Shown here piece after piece: positions 1-10,104 of a stretch of 64,000 nt of DNA. The position numbers and the translations under genes were made by a program. Below the pieces are notes generated by a model. It did no database searches, had not been told where the DNA came from, and was given only the letters and a program-made list of their open reading frames with translations. The DNA is from Symbiodinium natans (Eukaryota; Sar; Dinophyceae; Suessiales; Symbiodiniaceae). The stretch's first letter is position 1; every line of letters begins with the position of its first letter. Location of the stretch: the NCBI GenBank assembly GCA_905221605.1, contig CAJNDS010001090.1:418501-482500 (forward strand). The letters are read 5' to 3'.

Positions 1-241
1 TTGTGCTTAGGGGATTAGGGTTTAGGGTTTAGGGTTTCGAGTTGGGATGTTCCCGTAATAGGGATTATAATAGGGGGAAACAACAAGAGGAAGAACGGCC
101 TTCTCTGGGTAGCTTGCAACCACCCCCCCCCGCCCCCTAAACCCCAAAACTTAAACCCTATAAACCCTAAATCCCAAGCCCTAAGCCCCGAACCCTAAAC
201 CCAAAACCCTAAAACCCTAAACCCTAAACCCCTTTTTATAG

Positions 242-2227
242 GACCCCCGGTTCACCGCCTTGACATTCCTTGACAGGCACCGAGGTTCTGGAGCTTTTGG
301 TGTCTCGGCGGGTTTGGGGTTTAGGGTTTAGGGTTTAGGGTTCAGGGAATTAAGCCCTAAACCCTAAACCCTAAACCCTAAACCCTAAACCCTAAACCCT
401 AAACCCTTGGGGTGAACGCTAAACTCGAAATTAAGCCCCTTGACCCATCCCTGGGCCTCTCAAGCCACACCTCCGTGGGCGCCGAGGCGTCCATGGCCGC
501 CATGGCTCTCAACCCGTGGATTGCTGGTTGGCTTAGGGTTTAGGGTTTAGGGTTTAGGGTTTAGGGTTTAGGGTCTAGGGTCTAGGGTCTAGGGTCTAGG
601 GTCTAGGGTTTAGGGTTTAGGCTTAAATTGGGGGGGTCATTTGGGCTAAGGGCGGCATCGGTGTCTGCGAGAGGTGCTGCGCCATTCTGGTCTCGGAGCT
701 GCTTCGTGGATCGAGGCGGGGGCATGGCGAACATCCAAAGCAGACCATTCAACTCACGATCATGGTGATGCAAAGCCAGCAACCAGAGACAAGGGTTTAG
801 GGTTTAGGGTTTAAGGTAGTAAATATGTGCCAAATCGGTGATCGGGACAAGCCAGCACAAGCTACAGGCACATTTCCCTTTTCAAGGGTGTGTAAAGGTT
901 GCCTAGGCAAGGACAATATTCAGTGCCCTTGACATCGTTCCTGCCGCAAGTCCACTGGAGAAAGTAGGACTGTACTTGGAGGTTCATGGGGAGATGTATC
1001 CGAGGTGATGGCCCGGGGAAACTCTGGTTTCAACTGGCTATGGGCTTAGTTGGGGGCACTTAAAGTCCCCAACTCTCCACAACGGACCTCCTCGTAACTA
1101 TGTACGGAAACATTCCAGTAGGGACCCCTGATCCTTTAGTTTGCCTAGAAACCCCAGGCCGCCTGACACGAGAGGGGGTGTAGAATGTGGCTCTTTGGGT
1201 AGATTCCAGTATTCTGCAGATTATGCGTGAATAACGTTGGTCAGCAGTTCTCTGCCCTGCCCTAAGCCCCCCACCCCCACCCCAAACCCTGATTTCTTGA
1301 GGCCCCCTGTAGTACCACGAGCCTCCGATACGCCATCCACGGCGATGGTGGCGGCTGCAGTGGCACCTCCCAGGTGGGAGGCAGTCGGGAAGCAGGAGGG
1401 TTTGGGGTTTAGGGTTTAGGGAAATTTAACTAGGGTTAGGATTTAGAGTTTAGGGTTTAGGGTAAGTTCTTGACATTGCGCACGAGCGTTCGGGTAACCC
1501 AGGAATAGGAAAGCCTTGATTCTGGGCTTAAGATACTCGAGGCCTATAACCCTAAACCCTAAACCCTAAACCCTAAACCCTGAACCCTGAACCCCAAACC
1601 CCAAACCCCAAACCCCAAACCCCAAACCCTAAACCCTAAACCCTAAAGTCAGAGAGGAGGGCAAGCGAACGAAGGTTCCGATCTCCGACGAGCCGGTAGA
1701 AACCCTCCGCAAGCAAGGGGACCTCGACCTCGACCCTAAACCCTAAACCCTAAACCCTAAACCCTAAACCCTAAACCCTAAACCCTAAAACCCTAAACCC
1801 TAAACCCTAAACCCTAAACCCTAAACCCTAAACCCATTCCTCTCCTACGTAGGTTACAGGCATGGAACATTGAGTTCTCTACTCCATGCGTGCCGGGTGA
1901 ACGTAGAGGCACCTCTTGGTTCTAGCGCGACGAGGCTTAGGGTTTAGGGTTTAGGGTTTAGGGTTTAGGGTTTAGGGTTTAGGGCGTTTGGGCTGAGGGG
2001 CTGGACGCCTCTCCTCGCCCCTCCAAAGGGGGGCCCATTTCCAGGATGTATTGGAGTCCGCGCGACGCTTGATGAAAGCATCCGCGGGCTCGGCGGATTT
2101 CGGAATCCGGGAAAATGCGCTTCATAAGGAGGTTTCCGGGAAGAAGCAGGTTGGCTACTTCTTGCTACAAGAGGCAAGGAAGCACAGGAAGCCTAAACTC
2201 GTTCAACTTGGGGGTTTGAGAAAGTAG
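242..2227 (+). CDS. Multi-exon protein gene, 3' part, function unknown
   Basis: A series of plus-strand open islands alternates with TTTAGGG arrays: about 242-311 (DPRFTALTFLDRHRGSGAFG), 436-530 (SVGAEASMAAMALNPW), 653-793 (GIGVCERCCAILVSELLRGS, then a Gln-rich stretch), 1285-1399 (VVPRASDTPSTAMVAAA), 1648-1735 (VREEGKRTKVPISDEPVETL) and 1838-1936 (FLSYVGYRHGTLSSLLHACR). The last exon, 1998-2227, opens after GCTGAG|G and ends with TAG at 2225-2227. The first island opens after TATAG|G. Codon usage is mixed, as in real coding sequence, and all islands share one strand, so I group them into one gene. Not all splice phases could be reconciled, so some islands may be missing or belong to another transcript. 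I do not recognise the protein. Confidence 0.5.
1998..2227 (+). CDS. Terminal exon, basic protein C-terminus
   Basis: The exon opens after a TTTAGGG array at an AG|G acceptor and runs 76 codons to TAG. It encodes a charged segment including FQDVLESARRLMKASAGSAD and GKKQVGYFLLQEARKHRKPK. This is the longest exon of the plus-strand gene at the left edge. The opposite strand is also partly open, but that frame runs on into the telomere-like array and is low-complexity. No family was recognised. Confidence 0.6.
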
Positions 2228-2334
2228 GGGGGGTACCCTTTGAAGTAGGGGTGCAGTAGCCTTTCCAGGGCCCCTTATTCCATTACATCTGGGGTATCAA
2301 ATCACGGGGAAGACCCCACGTCATGACCCCAAGC

Positions 2335-2697
2335 AAAACAGTTTCGACCACAAAGATGACTTAAGCACACCCATGGGCTCCGTAAGGGTTTGGGGTGTTG
2401 GGGTGTTGGGGTGTTGGGGTGTTGGGGTGTTGGGGTGTTGGGGTGTTGGGGTGCCGGGGTGCCGGGGTGCCGGGGTGCCGGGGTGCCGGGGTGCTGGGGT
2501 GCCGGGGTGCTGGGGTGCTGGAGTGCTGGGGTGCTGGGGTGCTGGGGTGTTGGGGTGTTGGGGTGTTGGGGTGTTGGGGTGTTGGGGTGCTGGGTTTGGG
2601 GTTTGGGGTTTAGGGTAACTTTTCTTAGGTTGTTTACAGTACTTTATAAGGGAACCTTGAAGCACAAAAAAGGGTCAAGGGTGCCACGGGGCCACAA
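2335..2697. mobile_element. Family B inverted-repeat element interrupted by an octamer array
   Basis: The right part, about 2625-2697 (TTTATAAGGGAACCTTGAAG, then AAAAAAGGG and a GGGGCCACAAGG end), matches the family B elements at 60257 and 45117. A diverged left part precedes the array at 2390-2610. The octamer array therefore sits inside the element, where other copies hold TTTAGGG arrays. Confidence 0.5.
2390..2610. repeat. Octamer minisatellite TTGGGGTG / CCGGGGTG / CTGGGGTG
   Basis: About 27 tandem 8-bp units of the form GGGGTGNN, with the last two bases changing in blocks (TT, then CC, then CT, then TT), followed by a short TTTGGGG/TTTAGGG run. The unit looks like a telomere-type repeat lengthened by one base. 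The block structure suggests segmental amplification. Open frames here in all readings are artefacts of the repeat. Confidence 0.9.
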
Positions 2698-2965
2698 GGA
2701 CCCTTTCCAAGCCCAACAGTAGAAGGACATGAAAGGAACAGCCCGTCAACTTAAAACCGTAAACCCTTAAGACCCTTATAACTTGGACCCGAAAGTTAAA
2801 GTTATAATTCTCCAGGGCTGAAAGCAGATAAGTTCGGGGCCCACTTTAGCGAAACAACGAAGACCCCAGAAACCCAAACCCTGCCTGCAGTAGCCCGGAG
2901 TAACTTTTTGAAGTCGGGCAAAGAATTCAATCATTCAGGCACATTGCCTTGTTTGGTATAACTTG

Positions 2966-3041
2966 GGATGTTCGCCCTGATAGTCCTTAATACGGATTAT
3001 AGTACCCCCTGTTATAATCCCTACTAAGGACCGCTAGTATA
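2966..3041. mobile_element. Family A hairpin element, right end replaced by a telomere-like array
   Basis: Begins CTTGGGATGTTC and is nearly palindromic around TATAATCCC. It carries the AGTCCTTAATA / TACTAAGGACCG arms that mark family A. The right terminal GGGGGAACATCCCA is absent; the sequence passes straight into CCCTAAA repeats. Confidence 0.7.
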
Positions 3042-3441
3042 AAGGCCTAAACCCTAAATCCTAGACCCTACACCCCAAAACCCTAAACCCTAAACCCTAC
3101 ACCCCAAAACCCTAAACCCTAACCCCTAAATCCGAAACCCTAAACCCCAAAACCCTAAACCCTGAACCCTGAAACACAACAGACCCTGGCCTTGCCCTTC
3201 ATCTTGACTCTCCGGGCGGCCTTGGCAGGTTTAGGGTTTAGGGTTTAGGGCTTAGGGCTTAGGGTTTAGGGTTTAGGGTTTAGGGTTAGGGTTTGGGGTT
3301 TGGGGTTTAGGAATTAGGGTTTAGGGTTTAGGGTTTAGGGTTTAGGGTACTGATAACCCCAGGTATAAGTCGACTTATAACCTACTTAGGGGGGCTTAGA
3401 GACCTTATAAGTACAGTTCTCTTGGGGTTGTAAGTACAAGT

Positions 3442-3552
3442 CTAGGTTGCCCAGTAACCTAGGATTAAAAGGGTGCCATTTTTGCTTAAAGGGGTTTATT
3501 GGGGAGCCTAGAGCCCCCAAAAAGGGAATAAGGGCACTACTGGGCATCCTAG
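3442..3552. mobile_element. Family F inverted-repeat element with TSD AAGT
   Basis: The ends CTAGGTTGCCCAGTA and TACTGGGCATCCTAG are inverted repeats. The 111-bp element is flanked by AAGT at 3438-3441 and 3553-3556. It is a close relative of the copy at 12542, which interrupts a reading frame. The left flank (3345-3440) resembles a family C element, so this copy may be nested. Confidence 0.75.
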
Positions 3553-4167
3553 AAGTAAGGGTTCATTTATTCGGGTTTCAGGTTTAGCATCACCCTAAAC
3601 CCGAAAACCCTAAACCTCTGAAAACCCCTAAACCCTAAATCCTCGGAGTTTGTTCAGGGTTTAGGGTATTGAGCCTCCAACCCCCTACGGTTTAGGGTTC
3701 AAGACAGGGCTACACGCAGTCTCATGATCGTCATACCTGCTTATAACATTGTGCGGAGGACGTACGACCCTGCTGTCACACATAAGGCACCTATCAAACT
3801 TTAAGTCAAACGCCCTAACGCCGGCCCTAAACCCTAAACTCAGAGATGTTCAGGGATCTGGATCTGTTCAGAGTGTCAGGGCCAAGTTTCGGCTTTTGAA
3901 TGTAGGGTTTTGCCCTAAACCCTAAACCGTAAACCCTAAACCCCTCAAAGTCCGGGCAGGTGGCCGGCCAGCGCGCGCAGCGCGGCCAGTTCGCAGCCGA
4001 TTGCTCCTCCTGGCTGCAAGCAGCCCACCTGGCCAGCGGGGATGAAGGGTAAAACCCAAACCCCAACCCCTGTTAGGGTTTAGGGTTTAGGGTTTAGGTT
4101 TAGGGTTTGGGGTGTAGGGTTTAGGGTTCAGGATTTAGGGTTTAGGGTTACCTAGACCCCCAAACTC

Positions 4168-4274
4168 CTTCTAATTGCTTCTTGAGCCCGAAAAAATGAA
4201 CAATACTCTTCCTTATTCAGGGTACTACAGGGAATATCATTATTCTTTTTTCGGGGTTCTTAAGAAAATAGTAG
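4168..4274. mobile_element. Family E inverted-repeat element with TSD ACTC
   Basis: Starts CTTCTAATTGCTTCTTGAG and ends TTCTTAAGAAAATAGTAG. It is flanked by ACTC at 4164-4167 and 4275-4278. The core TTCCTTATTCAGG / GGGAATATC is shared with the copies at 27673, 29841, 39957 and 45547. Confidence 0.75.
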
Positions 4275-4430
4275 ACTCTGTATACCCTACAGCCTACATC
4301 AAGAGCTAATTTTTTTGATATATGACTCATGCGCTTTTCAGTTTAGGGTTTAGGGTTTAGGGTTTAGGGCCCTAAACCCTAAACCCTAAACCCTAAACCC
4401 TAAACCCTATTGGAAGGATTCCTCAACTAA

Positions 4431-4587
4431 GCGCGGGACGTGGAAGCCCTTGATGTAGATGTCGCAACCGCCCTTGACGACAATCAGGACCTGCCAGAGG
4501 GGAGAAAGCTCGGTTTTGATGGGCTTGAGGTTGAAGATTAGGATGAACGATACCAACTGTAGCCTCATAAAGTGATGAATATATATG

Positions 4588-4619
<32 letters not shown>

Positions 4620-4682
4620 TGTATGTATGTATGTATGTATGTATGTATGTATGTATGTATGTATGTATGTATGTATATACAC

Positions 4683-4713
<31 letters not shown>

Positions 4714-5487
4714 TGTATGTATGTATGTATGTATGTATGTATGTATGTATGTATGTATGTATGAATATGTATATATATATATATACATACCTAACACATG
4801 TCCAAGGCACATCCATTAACTTGCTGTCGGTTACCGTATACATGTCTCAGGGGGTGCCGGCAAATCCTAAACTTGCCAATTGCAGCTCTGCGTTCTCTAC
4901 ATCCCGAAACGCGAAGCGATAAGACTGGCTGGTTCTTAGAAGGGAATGAGGGAATGCGGTACCCTAAATAATCCCTTAAAAACCCCTTAAAGGGTATATA
5001 TAGGGCTCTAGATTCCCTCATTCTACTAAGAACCAGGGGGAAGATAGCTTGTCCCTGCCGGCAGAAAGTCACGGAGCTGAACTGAGGAATCGACCGTGAC
5101 AAAATTCACGGATGTGTTCCTTAAACCCTAAACCCTAAACCCTAAACCCTAAACCCTAAACCCCAAACCCTAAACCCTAAACCCTAAACCGCGCCTACCT
5201 AACCTCAGGCCCAAGGTAAAGCTCCATGATGAAGGGGTCTCTCCAGAGCCCTTGCGCCAAAGTTTGTGCATCTGTGGGAGTCCCCCTCCCTGCAGGCGAA
5301 TTGAGCAGAGCTTGGAAAGCCTAAACCCTAAACCCTAAACCCTGAACCCTAAACCCTTAACCCTAAACCCTAAACCCTACATTTGTTCAACACAAATACT
5401 TGGAGCCTCACTTGGACAAGCCCAGAACTTGAGTCAGAGATCCTCAGACACCTGATCTCACTCTGGCGACGGGGTTCAAGGGTGTAG
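4431..5487 (-). CDS. Multi-exon gene, function unknown
   Basis: Five minus-strand islands, in transcript order: 5394-5487 (CLRISDSSSGLVQVRLQVFV), 5195-5322 (LAQGLWRDPFIMELYLGPEV), 5039-5104 (VTVDSSVQLRDFLPAGTSYL), 4847-4928 (SYRFAFRDVENAELQLASLG; a TGA follows at 4847 unless the GT in GCAAGTTTAGG is used as donor) and 4431-4572 (LSPLWQVLIVVKGGCDIYIK). A family D element (4929-5036) lies exactly between the third and fourth islands. Telomere-like arrays separate the others, and an ATGT microsatellite lies between the last two. I do not recognise the protein; grouping is by strand and proximity. Confidence 0.5.
4588..4785. repeat. ATGT microsatellite with an AT tail
   Basis: Two long tracts of tandem ATGT (about 4588-4672 and 4686-4760), separated by a short ATATACACAT spacer and followed by (AT)n. 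Long open frames on both strands here (MYVC and IHTY repeats) come from the repeat. Confidence 0.95.
4929..5036. mobile_element. Family D inverted-repeat element between two coding islands
   Basis: Ends CTGGTTCTTAG and CTAAGAACCAG are perfect inverted repeats, with inner arms GGGAATGAGGGAATG / GATTCCCTCATTC. The minus-strand flanks are both open (FLPAGTSYLP upstream, SYRFAFRDVE downstream), so this copy probably forms most or all of an intron. I could not fix a TSD or an unambiguous splice pair. Confidence 0.7.
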
Positions 5488-5615
5488 AGCTAAACCCTAA
5501 ACCCTAAACCCTAAACCCTAAACCCTAAACCCTAAACCCCAAACCCCAAACCCTCAAACCTCAACCGTGCTAGAGGTTTATCCGGTACATAAAGCGCCTC
5601 TATGGGGGTTTACGA

Positions 5616-5785
5616 TATTAGGGGGGTAACTGATTGGGCTCCTTTTCACGGGGATTCTATTCTATTTGAGGGTATAAACGGGAACCCTAAACCCTAAACC
5701 CTAAACCCTAAACCCTAAACCCTAAACCCTAAACCCTAAACCCTAAACCCCCCCCCCCCCCCCCCGTACCCCCAGTTTGGGAAAT
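5616..5785. mobile_element. Family G element with inserted CCCTAAA array and poly-C
   Basis: The left part (GGGGGTTTACGATATTAGGGG to GATTCTATTCTATTTGAGG) and the right part (GTACCCCCAGTTTGGGAAAT) match the arms of other family G copies. A CCCTAAA array (about 5684-5748) and a run of 17 C lie between them. Confidence 0.6.
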
Positions 5786-6022
5786 ACGCATATATATATA
5801 TATATATAAGGTGATGCCGGAATGTACTGCTCTCAGACAGGTCTACACATCGCCCTGGACCCTCTGCCCGTTTGGGATTAGGGTTTAGGGTTTAGGGTTT
5901 AGGGTTTAGGGGGAGCGTTCGACTCGAAATCCCAAAGCCCAAGCAGCTCTAAGGCGCCTGAACCCTGGAGCCCCAAAACCCCCGACCCTAGCAGCCCCGT
6001 AAGGCTCAGACCTCAAGCACCT

Positions 6023-6151
6023 CTAGACCCAAGAGTAACCTAGGAATGGAAAAGGGTGCCAGATAGGGTTAAAGGTGGGTGTAGGGTTTAGAGGCTTCTA
6101 AGGGAAGATAAACCCTAAAAGAAGGGAGTAAGGGCCTACTCTGGGTCCTAG
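6023..6151. mobile_element. Family F' element
   Basis: Starts CTAGACCCAAGAGTAACCTA and ends CTACTCTGGGTCCTAG, the arms seen at 10936, 18612 and 30217. The interior holds a short TTTAGGG / TAAACCC segment. No clear TSD. Confidence 0.6.
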
Positions 6152-6209
6152 CCTCCAAAAGCCATGACGCCCCTAAACACTTAAAACCGCATCAAGCCGT
6201 ACAGTCCCG

Positions 6210-6375
6210 GGTTCTTAGCAGGGAATGAGGGAATGAGGGCCCTATATATACCCTTTAAGGGATGATATAGGGCCCTCATTCCCTAAACCCTAAACCCTAA
6301 ACCCTAAACCCTAAACCCTAAACCCTAAACCCTAAACCCTAAACCCTAAACCCTAAACCCTAAACCTCATTCCCT
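6210..6375. mobile_element. Family D element split by a telomere-like array with an 11-bp TSD
   Basis: The left arm GGTTCTTAGCAGGGAATGAG and the middle GGGATGATATAGGGCCCTCATT are followed by twelve CCCTAAA units. The element then resumes. CCTCATTCCCT is present both at 6274-6284 and at 6365-6375, so the array looks like a later insertion that duplicated 11 bp of the element. Confidence 0.75.
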
Positions 6376-6414
6376 CGCCCCTACTACAGCTCCTTACACC
6401 CCCCTGCCTGCAGC

Positions 6415-6770
6415 TCGTCAGCCAGGCGGCCCTCTTCGACGATCACGGAGCCCGGGGAAAGCGTTTGCCACACCCCGGCCTCTCCGGCGCGGTCTAAGGT
6501 TTAGGGGTTTCAGGGTTGTTTTAGGGGGCTTAGGAGTAAAGGGCTTAGGGTTTAGGGTTTAGGCTTTAGGGGTGCGAGGGTTTGAGGACTTGAGGGTTTG
6601 AGGGCTTGAGGGCTGATGAGGAAAGCCAATTTGTCCCCCCCCCCCCGCCCCCCGGCATACGGCGCCCGACCCCCCACAGGCCATCCCTCGCATTCGCACG
6701 GGTTGTAAGGCCATCAACGCAGGCCAAACACCCGCAGTGACAGCATCCTCTCGTTCCCCGGCTTGAGGGT
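6415..6770 (-). CDS. Two exons of an unknown minus-strand gene
   Basis: Island 6680-6770 reads AGEREDAVTAGVWPALMALQ, and island 6405-6495 reads AGEAGVWQTLSPGSVIVEEG followed by RLADELQA. Both are GC-rich and surrounded by telomere-like sequence and a poly-C/G tract (6640-6650). Plus-strand readings are also open, so the strand rests on amino-acid composition. No family recognised. Confidence 0.4.
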
Positions 6771-7371
6771 TTATAGAAGGTTCAGGGTTTTCGGGTTTCC
6801 TAGTTCATGGTTGGGATAGTATCACAAAAGGTGCTTTCCTTATTGAGTTGAAGTACCCTTAAGCGTAAAATGATACCCCCCTATGACAAAGAAACCCCAT
6901 AAAACTAAACCCTAAACCTTATAAACCCTAAACCCTACACCCTAAACCCTACCCCAGTAAGCCCTAAGCCATTCGTAAATCCCGAACCTTAGGCCTCGTG
7001 GAAGGGGGGGCGGGGGGGGCGAAATGGAATTCCACCCTAGACCCCCCTAAACCCTAAACCCTAAACCCTCCACGTTTGCATGGCTAGTGTATAGGACTCA
7101 GAGGGCTTACAAGGCACCATTGGGGTCTCTTCTAAGGTTGAAAGCGAACGCAACTCTGGCCCTAAACCCTAAACCCTAAACCCTACACCCTAAACCTTAT
7201 AACCCAAACCCTAAACCCTAAACCTGCAAAAAACGAGGGTAGGAAGTTTAGGGTGCAGGGCCCATGAAACCAGAGCCCATGTCATTCCGAAGGGTTCTAT
7301 TCAGATCTATAGGATAAGGCCTGCTAGACCCCAGAGCCACACGAATCATCGGTTTAGGCACCGGGTTTCAA

Positions 7372-7503
7372 AGGGTAGTTCATGGTCCCTTTATATGGGC
7401 CCCTTATACACCTCTTAAATACCCCACAAAGCTCAAAGGCCCATACTTCAGAACCCTTTCAAGGAGGTAAGGGACCATAGTAAGGGACTATGACACTACC
7501 CTA
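7372..7503. mobile_element. Family H repeat element
   Basis: Contains GGTCCCTTTATATGGGCCCC, CCCATACTTCAGAACCCTTT and AAGGGACCATAG. The same blocks recur at 11500-11602, 11955-12085 and 42770-42870. The left half alone is present at 42770, and the right end is replaced by TTTAGGG repeats at 11600. A short non-autonomous element is the likely explanation. Confidence 0.55.
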
Positions 7504-7696
7504 AACCCTGGACCCTAAACCCTATTAAGGGACCAAGGGACCTACCATTAGAGGGCTTAGGTTGTAAAGGCCGGTGGCCTGTTTATCTGTTACCCTTATA
7601 CCTGAATAGAGCCCCGAGGTACCCTAATAAGAACCCCCTACAAAACAGAAACCCTACTAAAAGAGGCCACCAACCAGTATACCTTAGAGGGCTGAG

Positions 7697-7798
7697 GGTT
7701 TAGGGACATCAGGATGACGTGGTGACCGGCCGTCCTCCACCAGTGAAAGAATTTGAAAATCGGTGAGGTATTCCCCTCCAAGCACCTCAGCGCCCGGG
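7697..7798 (-). CDS. Exon of an unknown gene
   Basis: The minus-strand reading PGAEVLGGEYLTDFQILSLV EDGRSP is open through a 100-bp island bounded by telomere-like repeats on both sides. Acidic and hydrophobic residues alternate as in a globular protein. No family recognised. Confidence 0.45.
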
Positions 7799-7902
7799 CT
7801 TAGGGTTTAGGGTTTAGGGTTGAGGGTTCAGGGTCCTAATGACACAACCAGGAGGGCTTAGGGTCTTCCAAGGTTTTTAGGGCTCTTAGGGCGTTTAGGT
7901 TC

Positions 7903-8000
7903 TATGTTCCCCCTTCTACTAACCAGTCCGAAAAAGGGATTCTAGTACCCCTTACTATAATCCCTACTGAGAACTGTTAGTTTAGGGGGAAGCATCCCAA
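7903..8000. mobile_element. Family A hairpin element
   Basis: TTCCCCCTTCTACTAACCAG and CTGTTAGTTTAGGGGGAAGC form long imperfect arms around TACCCCTTACTATAATCC. This is a full-length member of the most frequent hairpin family in the window. Confidence 0.75.
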
Positions 8001-8254
8001 TGTTTAGGGTGTGTAGGGTGTTTAGGGTTTCAAGGTTTAGGAAGGCTTTCGGATCATGTGATTTTACAGGGTACAAGATGGACCCGGAAGAGTGACTATC
8101 GGGTCAATTCTCTCCAGATAACCCTACCCTAAACCCTAAACCCTAAACCCTAAACCCTAAACCCTAAACCCTAAACCCTAAACCCTAAACCCTAAACCCT
8201 AAACCCTAAACCCTAAACCCTAAACCCTAAACCCTTAGGGGTCTTAGTGTTTTG

Positions 8255-8545
8255 GTCACATTTGGGCCTGTTGCCTTGATTCGGGCCGCTTCTTCGATAG
8301 CGGACAGAAAGAGACCTCAGATCTACATATTTAGGGTCGCAGACACAAACATTTCAGGAGGCGCCTTCTTGAGCTCCTTTTCGTCCTGGCAAACACTTCT
8401 TCAGGGTTTAGGGTTTAGGGTTTAGGGTTTGGGGTTTAGGGTTTAGGGCTTAGGGGGTGGAGGGGGTTTGGGCCTGAGCGCTGCGCCATTTTGGGACTAG
8501 CCCCTTTTGGGCAATACTCATTGTAAGGCGGCCCCTCTTGTTTAG
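8255..8545 (-). CDS. Exons of an unknown minus-strand gene
   Basis: Islands read EGPPYNEYCPKGASPKMAQR (about 8475-8545), VCQDEKELKKAPPEMFVSAT (8320-8400, then LNM and a TAG) and LFLSAIEEAARIKATGPNVT (8258-8318, another frame, possibly after a very short intron or a different exon). A TTTAGGG array (8404-8455) separates the first from the others. No family recognised. Confidence 0.45.
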
Positions 8546-8997
8546 GGTTGTCCAGACAGGGGCTTAGGGTTTAGGGTTTAGGGTTTAGGGTTTAGACTCA
8601 CCATACCACAACATGTAGCAAGGCTACTCCTAGGTAGGGGTGGCAAGCCTCAACCCTGAGCTGGGCCCTAGGGGCCTGCCAAGGGTACGGATCTCCAAGC
8701 AGCATGGCGATAAACCCTAAACCCTAAATCCGAAACCCTAAAACCCTAAAACCCCTAAACCCGAAAACCTCCTTGGAAACCGTGTGAACATCAGAGCTTT
8801 CTCGTCGCTGACAGTCGTAGAGCCAACGTAAAAACTGATTTCGAAGACAAGGCCGCGCAAACCCAGCCTAAACCCTGGATTTCCTAAACCCCCGAAACCT
8901 ATGATATGAGCCCTAAACCCTAAACCCAGATCCCTAACCCCCACCCCCCCCGCTTCCGTGCCCCCGCCATAACCCCCCCACCAAAAAATGAGTTTCA

Positions 8998-9028
<31 letters not shown>

Positions 9029-9129
9029 CATACATATGTATGTAGACCATATATATATATATAGATAGATATATAACCCAAAACCCCTAAAACCTCCCAA
9101 CCCCTTGCACCCCACAGCCAGTGGCCTTT

Positions 9130-9735
9130 GGGACCCTGCTTGCTGGTTCTTGGTAGGGAAGTAGGTGCCCGCCTTCGGGTTTAGGGTCTATAGCACCCCA
9201 TGGTAGCCCAGTAACCACATCATAATGCTTAGGGCAATCTTATGGGGGTTGGTTCGTTTATAAGGGAACCGTAAACCCACAAAGAAAGGGGGAGAAAAAC
9301 GGGTGCAACTGGGCTACCCAAGACCCTCAAAGGGATTTCCCGAGTTCCAGAATTCCCGGCGGAAGAGCTCGTAAGCCAGAAGGGGATTTTCGGAAATTGG
9401 GGGGTAAGTACCTTGTTGGGTCCTTTCTATCAGGGAATCCTACTATTTGGGGCTCCAGTAACCCTAAACCCTAAACCCTAAACCCTAAACCCTAAACCCT
9501 AAACCGGGGTCCCCTATTTTCGTAAACATCCAGAAGGCCTCCACCAAGGCTCTCGGCCGCGCTTCGTAAAGCAGCTGGATGTGGTAGAGGTTCATCTCAG
9601 TGGGTTTAGGGTTTAGGGTTTAGGGTTTACGGTTTAGGGTTTAGGGTTTGTGGAGTCTTGGGGAGGGGACTTAGGGCTCAGGAAGGTAGATGTTCATCTC
9701 AGTTGTGGGAGTCTGGGGAGGAAACTGAGGAAGGG
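9130..9735 (-). CDS. Multi-exon gene carrying three intron-like insertions
   Basis: Transcript order: about 9704-9735 (QFPPQTPTTEMN); a 102-bp insertion containing a telomere-like array; 9525-9600 (NLYHIQLLYEARPRALVEAF then WMF); a family G element with an array; 9327-9388 (PLLAYELFRREFWNSGNPFE); a family B element; then a segment reading PKPEGGHLLPYQEP toward 9130. The frame is continuous if the array insertion is removed with one 12-bp TSD. It is also continuous if the family B intron is spliced GAGG|GTCTTGG to CTATAG|AC. The family G junction also fits under one excision model (WMFKNPLLAYELF). The protein is unrecognised. Confidence 0.55.
9199..9322. mobile_element. Family B introner-like element with TSD ACCC
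   Basis: The ends CATGGTAGCCCAGTAAC and TGGGCTACCCAAG are inverted repeats. ACCC flanks the element at 9195-9198 and 9323-9326. The minus-strand flanks are open and join in frame across the element (GNPFEG before it). It shares the TTTATAAGGGAACC core with the copies at 45117, 60257 and 61068. Confidence 0.75.
9590..9703. repeat. Telomere-like array insertion with a 12-bp TSD in an ORF
   Basis: GTTCATCTCAGT occurs at 9590-9601 and 9692-9703. Between them is a TTTAGGG array plus about 45 bp of other sequence. Removing the insertion with one TSD copy joins TPTTEMN to LYHIQLL in frame on the minus strand. Confidence 0.65.
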
Positions 9736-10104
9736 TTTGGAGGTTTCGACCAGGGTTAAAGTTTAGGAGTCAAGGTTCAGGCAGAATTAGGATTCAAGGT
9801 GTAGGGCTTAGAGGAGTAGGGAATCATAAGTCAAGGCTTAGGGAATAAGGGTTCGGTGAATGAAGGTTTAACCCAAAATGATAAACCCTCGCGTCGGAGA
9901 GCCCGAAGCTAGTTCATGGTTGGGATAGTATTAAAATTCGAAATTCCTGTTCCTTATTGAGTTTAAGTACCCTTAAAAATGTGACATGTTACCCCATGAC
10001 AAAGGAAGGCTGCGATTGAGATGTTACAGCTGCTACAAAGGTTTAGGGTTTAGGGCTTCGGGCATAGGGCTTAGGTAAGGTTTACGGTTTACTCAGCGGA
10101 CTTC

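Noticed and set aside
1-1000. The left end as a chromosome end or subtelomere
   Set aside because: Arrays are short, switch orientation and continue at equal density to base 64000, with coding islands between them. Nothing marks a terminus.
2321-2722. Cys/Gly/Val-rich and Pro/Thr-rich ORFs of 72-114 codons
   Set aside because: They read the octamer minisatellite in every frame.
4407-4843. Tyr/Ile/His-rich ORFs over the ATGT and AT microsatellites (also 21716-22265 and 37985-38377)
   Set aside because: Pure simple-sequence translation on both strands; only the flanking 4431-4572 island looks coding.
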